The notes under the pieces were generated by a model. The model made no database searches. It saw nothing but the letters and a program-made list of their open reading frames with translations, and was not told the origin of the DNA. DNA of 21,470 bases from an uncultured Clostridia bacterium. Lineage in GTDB: Bacteria > Bacillota > Clostridia > Christensenellales > Aristaeellaceae. The translations under genes were made by a program, and so were the position numbers. Positions 1 through 6,380 of the stretch are shown here, piece by piece (the stretch's first letter is position 1; each line of letters begins with the position of its first letter). The stretch covers positions 1-21,470 of the forward strand of contig CAKUFB010000015.1 in assembly GCA_934647145.1 (NCBI GenBank), written 5' to 3'.

Positions 1-326
1 GCGCCTCAAATCTACGATTTGAGCCGTCGGCAGTTTCGCCAAGGGCGAAACCTGAAAACCCAAAGGGTTTTCAGCCTTCCTGCCACCCTCACCAGTCTCC
101 GCTAAAAATCGAAGATTTTTCGGGCGCGGAGCCTGCAAGGAAACGATTTTTTCTCTGGAAAATGGGATTTTCCGGCGCAAAAATCGCCCCGTGCCCACCG
201 TACACGCCGCTGGGCACGATTGAAAGTTCGAAAGGGCTGCGGCCCTCTCGAGCTCTCCGGGGTTTTTGACAGTCTGAGCGATTCCCAGAGGGAATCGCAT
301 GGGAAGGGCGGCTGCGGCCGCCCGTT
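1..326 (-). ncRNA. Candidate structured non-coding RNA (3' end outside window)
   Basis: Seen: a consensus leftward promoter (333-361) points into about 325 bases without a credible gene that are packed with stem-loops. Perfect stems with 3-nt loops lie at 5-23 (8 bp, loop TAC on the plus strand), 33-51 (8 bp), 52-74 (10 bp), 104-120 (7 bp, inside an outer 97-102/126-131 stem), 157-173 (7 bp) and 278-298 (9 bp). Stems with a 4-nt loop lie at about 231-244 and 306-323. On the minus strand GGCAG (80-84) can pair with CTGCC (29-33), closing a junction around the 52-74 and 33-51 hairpins. Part of the element recurs at 6266-6380. Inference: a transcribed structured RNA starting near 326. The alternatives are an untranscribed palindromic repeat or a complex terminator array. 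I do not recognise a known RNA family, and the proteins predicted on either strand here look like read-through noise. Confidence 0.5.
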
Positions 327-332
327 TCGTCT

Positions 333-361
333 ATTATAGCGCGGGCGAGCCGATGCGTCAA
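333..361 (-). promoter_or_regulatory. Sigma-A promoter firing leftward
   Basis: Read on the minus strand, TTGACG (356-361) is followed by a 17-nt spacer and a perfect TATAAT (333-338). This is among the best sigma-A matches in the window. It points away from nagB and into the hairpin array at 1-326; the expected start is near 326. No open reading frame with a ribosome site follows it. Confidence 0.7.
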
Positions 362-405
362 GCGGGAGATAGCAGGATTGTGCGAAAAGACAGCAGAATT
401 CGTCG

Positions 406-434
406 TAGACTGGACGGAAAATATCGTGTAAACT
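406..434 (+). promoter_or_regulatory. Possible promoter of the nag operon
   Basis: TAGACT (406-411), a 17-nt spacer and TAAACT (429-434) give a weak sigma-A match about 40 nt before the nagB start. Between it and the gene lie two Shine-Dalgarno-like AGGAGGG runs (about 437-443 and 458-464). Only the second is spaced correctly for the ATG at 474. Confidence 0.3.
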
Positions 435-473
435 GAAAGGAGGGAAAGACCGATTACAGGAGGGTGAAGGATT

Positions 474-1322
474 ATGGATATCAACCGCATTCCGAGAAAT
501 CAGCTGGGCGTGGGCAGTCACATCGCGCTCGAACCGTGCGAAACGGAGCACGACCTGTACTGGAAGATGGCCATCGAGGTGCTCGAGGTCATCGCGGAGA
601 ACAACAAAAGGGGCGAGCCCACCGTCATGATCGTGCCCTACGGCCCTCTGGGCCCGTACAGCCGGCTGGTGTACCTGGTGAACAAGTACCGCGTGAGCCT
701 GAAAAGCTGCTGCTTCATCAACATGGACGAGTACCTCGCCGACGAGCATACCTATATCGCGAGCGACGACCCGCTGTCCTTCCGCGGCGGCATGAACCGG
801 ATTTTCTACAGCCGGATCGATCCCGAGCTGAACGTACTGCCTGAGAACCGCCTGTTCCCGGAGCCGGGCAGCGAGCATCGCGTGCTGGACAAAATCCGCG
901 AGTACGGCAGGCTGGACATGGCCTGGGGCGGCGTGGGCGTGAACGGACACTTCGCGTTCAACGAGCCGCCGGAGCCGGGCGAGGCCTGCACGAACGAGGA
1001 GTTCATGGCGCGGCCCACCCGCGTGCTGCGCATTTCACGCGAGACGCGCACGATCAACGCCTTCATGAACTGCGGTGGCGACCTGACCGGCATCCCCGAG
1101 TACTGCATCACCGTGGGCATGAAGGAGATCTTTATGGCGAAGAAGGTGCGCATGTGCATGCCGCGCGACTGGAACGCGGGCGCGCTGCGCAAGATTCTGC
1201 ACGGCGAGGTGACGGCGCGCGTGCCCTGCTCGCTGTTCCAGCTGCATCCGGACGCGAAGCTGTACGCCGCCGAGGTGGCGCTGGCCAGTCCTGTACCCGA
1301 AATCCGGGTGTACAACAAATGA
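474..1322 (+). CDS. nagB: NagB-like glucosamine-6-phosphate deaminase/isomerase
   Basis: Expected reaction: glucosamine-6-phosphate to fructose-6-phosphate plus ammonia, in the cytoplasm, the last step of GlcNAc catabolism. The 282-residue protein has the family's N-M-D-E-Y segment (D85) and the G-V-G-V-N-G-H-F-A-F-N-E-P block (N157, H159, E164). In E. coli NagB the N157 position is the catalytic Asp141; Asn also occurs there in Bacillus NagB as I recall it. The N-terminal phosphate loop, normally T-G-G/S-T-P, reads V-P-Y-G-P-L-G-P-Y (54-62), so this is a divergent member and its sugar phosphate may differ. It is longer than the usual 240-265 residues. The start is set by AGGAGGGTG about 8 nt upstream. 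The stop overlaps the nagA start (ATGA), and that coupling supports the amino-sugar role. Confidence 0.8.
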   Translation: MDINRIPRNQLGVGSHIALEPCETEHDLYWKMAIEVLEVIAENNKRGEPTVMIVPYGPLGPYSRLVYLVNKYRVSLKSCCFINMDEYLADEHTYIASDDPLSFRGGMNRIFYSRIDPELNVLPENRLFPEPGSEHRVLDKIREYGRLDMAWGGVGVNGHFAFNEPPEPGEACTNEEFMARPTRVLRISRETRTINAFMNCGGDLTGIPEYCITVGMKEIFMAKKVRMCMPRDWNAGALRKILHGEVTARVPCSLFQLHPDAKLYAAEVALASPVPEIRVYNK

Positions 1323-2491
1323 GCCGGCTGTTTGTGACGGGCGGGCAGGTCGTTCGCCCGGACGGCGTGCGCCGGGCGGCGCTGGTGGTCGAGGACGGGC
1401 GGATACTGGACGCGGACTATCGCGGCGAAATCCCCGAAAACGCGCGGGCGCTGGACGCGCGGGGCAGGTATGTGCTGCCCGGCCTGGTCGAGATTCACGC
1501 GCACGGCGGGGGCGGCTGCGACTTCATGGACGCGACGCGGGAGGCCTTCGAGACGGTGGTCTGTACGCACATGCGTCACGGCGCGACCACCATACTGTCC
1601 ACGACGGTGGCCTGCGAGGCTGAGGAAATGCGCGAGCTGTTTGAACTGTACCGGCGGATGCGCCAGGGCAGACTGGGAAACGCGCTGGGCGGCGTACACC
1701 TGGAGGGGCCGTTTATTTCCCAGGCCATGCGCGGCGCGCAGAACCCCGCGCACATCCGCGCGCCTCAAACGGCCGAGGTGGACGCGCTGATGGAGGAGGC
1801 AGGCGACCTGATTCGCCTGATCACTGCCGCGCCGGAGCTCGAGGGCATGCAGTACCTGGCGAAGCGCGCCGGGGAGAGGGGAATTGCGCTGTCCTCCGGC
1901 CACTCGGACGCGACCTTTGAGCAGATCGCGCGCGGATACGAGTGGGGCTTTCGGCACATCACGCACATGTACTCCAACACGCCCACCGTGCGCAAGATCA
2001 ACCAGCGGGTGCGGGCAGGCATTCTGGAATTCGCCTGGCTGACCGACGACGTGCGCGTTGAGCTGATCGGCGACGGGCGGCACGTGCCCTGCGAGGTGCT
2101 GCGCCTGGCGCTCAAGATCAAGGGCGCGGACAAAATCAACCTGACCAGCGACGCCATGCGCGCCGCCGGCACGGACGCGAAGGAGAGCTACCTGGGCGCA
2201 GTCTGCCCCGAAAACCGGGTGATCGTAGAGGACGGCGTGGCCAAGCTGCCCGACCGCAGCTTCTACGCGGGCAGCATCGCGACCGCTGACCGGATGCTTG
2301 CCTGGGCGGTCAGCGAGTGCGGCGCGCCCCTTTACGAGGCCGTGCGCATGCTGTCGCTCAGCCCGGCGAAGGTCGTGGGGCTGGACGGGCGGAAGGGCAG
2401 CCTGGACGCGGGCAAGGACGCGGACTTCCTGCTGGCCGACGAGCAGCTTCGGGTGGAGCAGGTCTTCCTGCGCGGAGAAAGGATGTTTTGA
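1319..2491 (+). CDS. nagA: N-acetylglucosamine-6-phosphate deacetylase
   Basis: Converts GlcNAc-6-phosphate to glucosamine-6-phosphate plus acetate, supplying the NagB step. The protein has 390 residues, normal for the family. It is an amidohydrolase with metal and substrate residues visible in order: H60/H62 in H-A-H-G-G-G-G, E129 in H-L-E-G-P-F, H195 in S-G-H-S-D-A, H216 in T-H-M-Y-S-N and the catalytic D278 in T-S-D-A-M. The C-terminal S-L-D-A-G-K-D-A-D-F (361-370) is the usual end of the barrel before the small beta-sandwich. The start ATG at 1319 overlaps the nagB stop by ATGA; the frame stays open 55 codons upstream, but that part is nagB in another frame. It reads as translationally coupled to nagB, and the GH20 gene starts 2 nt after its stop. 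Confidence 0.93.
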   Translation: MSRLFVTGGQVVRPDGVRRAALVVEDGRILDADYRGEIPENARALDARGRYVLPGLVEIHAHGGGGCDFMDATREAFETVVCTHMRHGATTILSTTVACEAEEMRELFELYRRMRQGRLGNALGGVHLEGPFISQAMRGAQNPAHIRAPQTAEVDALMEEAGDLIRLITAAPELEGMQYLAKRAGERGIALSSGHSDATFEQIARGYEWGFRHITHMYSNTPTVRKINQRVRAGILEFAWLTDDVRVELIGDGRHVPCEVLRLALKIKGADKINLTSDAMRAAGTDAKESYLGAVCPENRVIVEDGVAKLPDRSFYAGSIATADRMLAWAVSECGAPLYEAVRMLSLSPAKVVGLDGRKGSLDAGKDADFLLADEQLRVEQVFLRGERMF

Positions 2492-2493
2492 GG

Positions 2494-4368
2494 ATGAAAA
2501 TCGAATGGATGAACCTGCCTGAAAAATACGCGGCGGGCATGCGCGATTTTCTGCGCTTTCATGGAATCGAGGAGGGAGAAGGCGGCCTTCGCGTGCGCCT
2601 TGCGCCCAATCAGAAAGAAGGAATCGCGATTTCCAGGGAGGGCGGCGAGGTCGAGCTCCGGCTGGACGACAGGGGACGCGTCTATCGCGCGCTGACGATC
2701 CTGAAGACGCACGCGGACGAGGAGCGGTTCGAGTACGCCGAGGGGCGGTACTTCGATACCTGCGGCGCGATGTTCGACGGCTCGCAGGCCAGCTCGCTTT
2801 TGAACGTGGCAAGCTGCAAAAAGCTGATGCTCGCGCTGGCCGGTATGGGCTACAACCAGATGATGCTCTACTGCGAGGACTGCTACGAGCTGCCCGGCGA
2901 GCCCTATTGGGGCAATATGCGCCCGCGCTTTTCTCAGGCCGATTTCCGCGCGCTGGACGACTACGCCGATTCGCTGGGACTCGAGCTGGTGCCCTGCATT
3001 CAGACGCTGGGACACCTGACCGAGGCCATCAAGCGCCCGCCCTACGCGCGCCTGGCCGACACGAAGAGCGTGCTGATGGTGGACGAGGAGGCGACCTACG
3101 CCTTCCTCGAAAAGATGATCGCGTCGGTGTCCGGCTGCTTCCGGAGCCGCCGGATTCACCTGGGGCTGGACGAGGCCTGGGACCTGGGGCTGGGCGATCA
3201 CCTGAAAAAGTACGGCTACGAGACACAGGCCGAGCTGATGGACAGGCACGTCGCGCGCGTGTATGAGATCGTGCGCGGGCTCGGCCTGACCCCGATGATG
3301 TGGGCGGACATGTACTTCCGCGCCCGGTGCGAGAGCGGCGGGTACTATGAGCCGCAGGTGCGCTTTACGCAGGCCGACCGCGAGCGCGTGCCCGGAGAAA
3401 TGCGGCTGATCTACTGGGACTACTACCACACCTCGCCGGACATGTACCGGGCGATGATTGAACGGTATCTGGAGCTGACCGACCTGAAGAAGCTGGTGTT
3501 CGCGGGCTGCGCGCGCAACGTGCGCACCTTCGGCAGTCACTATCACAAGACCGTGATCACCACCAACCCGGCGCTGACCGTGTGCAGGGAAAAGGGCGTG
3601 CACGAGGTGTTCGCCACCGTCTGGGGCGACGATCACCGCGAGAGCAGCACCTTCGCCGTGCTGCCCGGGCTGCAGCTGTTCGCCGAGCACATGTACAGGG
3701 AAGCGCCCGACGAGGACTGGGTCAGGGCGCGGTTCGAGGCCTGCGCCTGCGCCTCCTGGGAGGCGTTTATGGATGTGGACCGGCTGGACGCGGTGCCCGG
3801 CTTTAACGGCGACAACGACGAAAACCTGTCGCCCAGCCGCGCCATCCTGTGGCAGGATCCGCTGCTGGGGCTGCTGGACGCGGATTTGGGCGAGTTCGAC
3901 TTCGCGCCGCACTACCGGCGACTGGCCGGGTCGCTTCGCGCCGACGCGCAGGCAAACCCGCGGTATGCCGACGTGTTCGAGTTTTACGCGGCGCTGGCCC
4001 GCGTGCTGGAAATGAAGGCCGGGCTGGGGCGCGCGCTGTACGCGGCGTATCAGGCGGGCGACCGCGATGCGCTCAGGCGGCTGGCCGATTCGCTGCCCGA
4101 GCTTGAGGCGCGCATGCAGGCGTTGAGGCGCGCGCACCGTGCGCACTTCTTTACCGAGTATAAGCCGGTCGGCTGGGAGGTGCTGGACATCCGCTATGGC
4201 GGCGCGATCATGCGGCTGGATACGGCGAAGGCGCGCCTTGACGACTACCTGAGCGGGAAAATCGACCATATCGAGGAGCTGGAGGAGCAGCGCCTGAGCT
4301 TCAGCGGAACCGGCCGTCTGCGCCAGGGACTGAACTATCTCGACATTTGCAGCGCAAGCCGAGTTTGA
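2494..4368 (+). CDS. GH20 beta-N-acetylhexosaminidase, cytoplasmic (GcnA-like)
   Basis: Predicted to remove terminal beta-linked GlcNAc (or GalNAc) from oligosaccharides. The 624-residue protein has no signal peptide, so it probably acts on imported sugars. Residues 1-70 form the small alpha/beta domain typical of GH20. The barrel follows, with H-L-G-L-D-E-A-W (222-229) carrying the D226-E227 pair; Glu is the general acid and Asp positions the substrate acetamido group. A helix-rich tail (about 480-600) follows. Size and the C-terminal helical region recall the streptococcal GcnA exo-hexosaminidase group; that closer assignment is from memory. It starts 2 nt after the nagA stop, with GAGAAAGGA inside the nagA end as ribosome site. 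It is the last gene of the operon, followed by a strong terminator. Confidence 0.88.
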   Translation: MKIEWMNLPEKYAAGMRDFLRFHGIEEGEGGLRVRLAPNQKEGIAISREGGEVELRLDDRGRVYRALTILKTHADEERFEYAEGRYFDTCGAMFDGSQASSLLNVASCKKLMLALAGMGYNQMMLYCEDCYELPGEPYWGNMRPRFSQADFRALDDYADSLGLELVPCIQTLGHLTEAIKRPPYARLADTKSVLMVDEEATYAFLEKMIASVSGCFRSRRIHLGLDEAWDLGLGDHLKKYGYETQAELMDRHVARVYEIVRGLGLTPMMWADMYFRARCESGGYYEPQVRFTQADRERVPGEMRLIYWDYYHTSPDMYRAMIERYLELTDLKKLVFAGCARNVRTFGSHYHKTVITTNPALTVCREKGVHEVFATVWGDDHRESSTFAVLPGLQLFAEHMYREAPDEDWVRARFEACACASWEAFMDVDRLDAVPGFNGDNDENLSPSRAILWQDPLLGLLDADLGEFDFAPHYRRLAGSLRADAQANPRYADVFEFYAALARVLEMKAGLGRALYAAYQAGDRDALRRLADSLPELEARMQALRRAHRAHFFTEYKPVGWEVLDIRYGGAIMRLDTAKARLDDYLSGKIDHIEELEEQRLSFSGTGRLRQGLNYLDICSASRV

Positions 4369-4381
4369 AGGGGAATTCTTC

Positions 4382-4431
4382 AACGCCTGTCCGTTTGGCG
4401 CGTATATCGTGCCGTCCGGGCAGGCGTTTTT
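4382..4431 (+). terminator. Rho-independent terminator of the nag operon
   Basis: A two-part hairpin begins 13 nt after the GH20 stop. The outer stem 4382-4393/4417-4428 (12 bp, one G-U) closes a 3x3 internal loop and an inner stem 4397-4402/4408-4413 (6 bp, one G-U) with loop TATAT, ending in a T run (4427-4431). It lies only 2 nt before the next promoter's -35 box. Confidence 0.85.
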
Positions 4432-4433
4432 GC

Positions 4434-4462
4434 TTGACAGGCGACTCAACCGGCGGTAGAAT
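4434..4462 (+). promoter_or_regulatory. Sigma-A promoter P1 of the XRE-solenoid gene
   Basis: A perfect TTGACA (4434-4439) is followed by a 17-nt spacer and TAGAAT (4457-4462). The spacer and -10 form the repeat ACTCAACCGG-c-GGTAGAATT (4444-4463), which recurs 45 bp downstream (4489-4508) with one change. Confidence 0.8.
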
Positions 4463-4508
4463 TACAGAAAAGGCATACGACAGCCCAGACTCAACCGGAG
4501 GTAGAATT
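4443..4508 (+). repeat. Two direct repeats, 45 bp apart, in the XRE promoter region
   Basis: GACTCAACCGG-c-GGTAGAATT (4443-4463) and GACTCAACCGG-a-GGTAGAATT (4488-4508) differ at one base. Each ends in a TAGAAT -10-like box; the second copy lacks a good -35. They may be a duplicated promoter or paired operator sites for the adjacent XRE protein (inference). Confidence 0.75.
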
Positions 4509-4537
4509 CGAAAAGGGGCGGCTCAACGAACGCGTTA

Positions 4538-4567
4538 TGGACAAAAAAGGGGCGGCTCTGGTACAAT
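4538..4567 (+). promoter_or_regulatory. Promoter-like site P3 of the XRE-solenoid gene
   Basis: TGGACA (4538-4543), an 18-nt spacer and TACAAT (4562-4567), preceded by TG (extended -10 form TGGTACAAT). The same nine-base -10 string precedes the lipoprotein gene and parA. An AAAAGGGGCGGCTC string occurs at 4511-4524 and again at 4545-4558, inside the spacer. Confidence 0.5.
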
Positions 4568-4599
4568 GAAGCCACCAAAACGCAAGGAGGAACACGGCG

Positions 4600-5574
4600 A
4601 TGAGTGAAATGAACCTGAACGAGAGGATCTACGAACTGAGGCGCGAGCGCGAGTGGACGCAGGAGCAGCTGGCGCAGAAGCTGGGTGTTTCCTATCAGGC
4701 GGTGAGCAAGTGGGAGAACGCGCAGGCCTGCCCGGACATCGCGCTGCTGCCCGCGATTGCCGACCTGTTCGAGGTGAGCATCGACTCGCTGTTCGGCCGG
4801 GAAAAGCAGGAAGCACCGGTGCAGGCCGACCTGCCCTGGGAGGATGACCAGGCGTTCCACCTGGCGATCTACGCGGGCCGCAGGCTGGTGAGCGAGCAGG
4901 AGATCAGGAAACTGGCCGGAAAGGGCGAGGTCTGCACCGTTCGCTACGCGGGCGAGGCGCGGGACGTGCATTGTCTGCTGAACCTTGTGTGCGAAGAAGA
5001 GGTTCAGGGCAGCGTACAGGCGGGCGGCGGTGTAACCTGCGGCGACGTAGGCGGCAGCGTGCAGGCGGGCAGCGTGACCTGCGGGGACGTGGGCGGCAGC
5101 GTCGAGGCGGGCGCTGTGACCTGCGGCGACGTGGCGGGCGACGTGCACAGCGGCAGTGTCAAGTGCGGGGACGTGAGCGGCAGCATCGAGGCGGGCGGCG
5201 GCGTGAACTGCGGCGACGTCGAGGGCGACGTCCATGCGGTCGGGGACGTGAGCTGCGGCGATGTGAGCGGCTGCATCCAGGTGAAGGACGGCGGCAGCGT
5301 CAACTGCGGCGACGTGGAGGGCGACGTGGTGGTCAAGGACGGCGGCAGCATGGAGTGCGGCGACGTGAGCGGCGACGTGCAGGTGAACGGCAGGCTGAGC
5401 TGCGGCGAGATCAGCGGCAGCGTGACCTATACCTCTCCGGACGGCAAGCCCGCCGACGGCGCGAAGGTCGTGACCCACAGGATGCAGAAGGTGCGCCATG
5501 AGTGGAAGGCGGACGACGGGCGGGAGCTTTCCGTCGAGTGGTACGCGCCGAAAAAGGACGACGACGACGAATAG
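4600..5574 (+). CDS. XRE-family regulator with CGDV beta-solenoid repeat tail
   Basis: The 324-residue protein starts after AAGGAGG, 9 nt upstream. Residues 8-64 are a classic HTH_3 domain, with T-Q-E-Q-L-A-Q-K-L-G-V and S-K-W-E-N in the recognition region. A short linker domain (80-134) follows. Residues about 135-275 are nine tandem units built on V-x-C-G-D-V-x-G-x-V-x-A-G, with CGD or CGE cysteines at 147, 161, 175, 189, 204, 219, 236, 253 and 268 (steps of 14 to 17). The regular step predicts a stacked beta-solenoid, resembling bactofilin or DUF4097 folds, with a ladder of cysteines. The end is acidic (D-D-D-D-E). Inference: a DNA-binding protein whose tail senses or polymerises; partner and signal are unknown. 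Direct repeats in its own promoter suggest autoregulation. No membrane segment is present. Confidence 0.85.
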   Translation: MSEMNLNERIYELRREREWTQEQLAQKLGVSYQAVSKWENAQACPDIALLPAIADLFEVSIDSLFGREKQEAPVQADLPWEDDQAFHLAIYAGRRLVSEQEIRKLAGKGEVCTVRYAGEARDVHCLLNLVCEEEVQGSVQAGGGVTCGDVGGSVQAGSVTCGDVGGSVEAGAVTCGDVAGDVHSGSVKCGDVSGSIEAGGGVNCGDVEGDVHAVGDVSCGDVSGCIQVKDGGSVNCGDVEGDVVVKDGGSMECGDVSGDVQVNGRLSCGEISGSVTYTSPDGKPADGAKVVTHRMQKVRHEWKADDGRELSVEWYAPKKDDDDE

Positions 5575-5582
5575 CACACGTT

Positions 5583-5609
5583 GGCCTCCGGGAAAAACCG
5601 GGGGCCTTT
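5583..5609 (+). terminator. Terminator after the XRE-solenoid gene
   Basis: A 9-bp stem 5583-5591/5598-5606 (one G-U) with loop GAAAAA is followed by TTT. The T run is short, so termination may be incomplete. Confidence 0.6.
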
Positions 5610-5859
5610 GCGCTAAACGCAGGAGAAGCCCTGCCGCCGGGCAATCCCCGGGGAGGCTCGAGGAACGCGCGGAAGCCAGCCGCATCCGCACGGATGTACA
5701 CAAAACAGCATTGCGCCGGGAGTGACGAAACAGCGCGACCGAACGGCTGAAGGCTGAAAAACCAAACGGAACGGGCACGGCAAATGAAAACGATAGATTC
5801 CTTCACAGCTTTATAGTATACTTTCGTCAGACAAATCGAAATCCGGGAGGTTCATATCT
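5610..5859. other. Intergenic stretch without recognised gene
   Basis: Nothing here reads as a gene. A small hairpin CATCCG-CA-CGGATG lies at 5683-5696. Composition becomes AT-rich after about 5780. A TATACT box at 5817-5822, with no convincing -35, could serve the next gene. Confidence 0.4.
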
Positions 5860-6201
5860 ATGAAGAAAACTCCGCCTGCTATCATCCTCTGCCTGCTTCC
5901 CCTTTCGGCAGCGGCTTATCTGTTTTATTGCCTTGAAACATATTATTCCGTGGTACACAATGACAGCGGCTTTATTGTATGCACATACTCTATTCTCGCC
6001 TTTCTTATTTCACTGATTCTCTGGCTCAAAAACAAAGCCTCGAATAAATATCTGACTGTTCTCTTTGTCGTATCAACGCTGATATTATGCGGCGTCTTCT
6101 ATGTTGGAAACAGGATACCGTTTTGCGTTGAATGCGATCATGTCACGGCGGCGGATTTAGGTTTTTTGACGCATTGGATCACGCCAATAGACGCGCAATG
6201 A
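5860..6201 (+). CDS. Small membrane protein, unknown function, AT-rich
   Basis: The 113-residue protein is not recognised. Its start is supported by GGGAGG (5845-5850), 9 nt upstream. Three hydrophobic segments are visible, at about 6-25, 42-56 and 65-82, so it probably sits in the membrane with a short hydrophilic end. Cysteines lie at 12, 24, 41, 77, 89 and 92; the last two form a C-V-E-C pair. Codon use is strikingly AT-rich (TTT, TAT, ATA, AAA common), unlike every neighbour, which suggests recent acquisition or an orphan gene. It stands alone: a terminator precedes it and the convergent histidine kinase lies downstream. Confidence 0.65.
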   Translation: MKKTPPAIILCLLPLSAAAYLFYCLETYYSVVHNDSGFIVCTYSILAFLISLILWLKNKASNKYLTVLFVVSTLILCGVFYVGNRIPFCVECDHVTAADLGFLTHWITPIDAQ

Positions 6202-6265
6202 GTGAATAGGGCATTGGGCGGATAAACGCCCGTTTGCCGAACTGAGGAATTCCATCGGGGACTTA

Positions 6266-6380
6266 ATGGACGCGCGACACGCGCCTGTCGAGCGTCAGAC
6301 TGTCGAAAAAAACTGAACGTTCAGTCGCCCGGCGGCGTGTACGGTGGGCGCGGGGCGCTTTTAGCGCCGGGGAAGCCCTT
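6266..6380 (+). repeat. Second, partial copy of the left-edge structured element
   Basis: This copy matches the minus strand of about 160-300. Shared blocks are TCAGACTGTC (6295-6304; 268-277 reversed), the identical 18-mer GCGGCGTGTACGGTGGGC (6332-6349; 193-210 reversed), CGGGGCG and GCGCCGG. Between shared blocks the sequence changes but a hairpin stays in place: 6269-6296 corresponds to 278-298, and 6312-6325 to the stems near 231-244. The 6354-6368 hairpin is a better-paired form of the 174-187 one. The copy ends at the stop codon of the histidine kinase gene. No promoter was found for it on the plus strand. Confidence 0.7.
6306..6325 (-). terminator. Likely terminator of the RR/HK operon
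   Basis: On the minus strand the palindrome ACTGAACGTTCAGT (6312-6325) is followed by seven T (6306-6312), about 56 nt after the kinase stop. A second hairpin, GGCGCT-TTT-AGCGCC (6354-6368), lies between. The stem is short, so strength is uncertain. Confidence 0.5.

Noticed and set aside
942..944. Asn at the NagB catalytic Asp position (N157) as an inactivating change
   Set aside because: Asn at this position also occurs in Bacillus NagB as I recall the sequence, so it is not by itself a sign of lost activity.
806..2812. A 668-codon open frame on the minus strand
   Set aside because: It lies across nagB, nagA and GH20, which have clear family motifs. Long antisense frames are expected in GC-rich DNA, and its composition is Arg/Ala/Pro noise.
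2332..4449. A 705-codon open frame on the minus strand
   Set aside because: Antisense shadow of the GH20 gene; it runs through the terminator and has no domain or ribosome site.
5027..5424. Tandem DNA repeats that might be a CRISPR-like array
   Set aside because: The periodicity is codon-based (CGDV protein units in one open frame) with unequal steps and no spacers.
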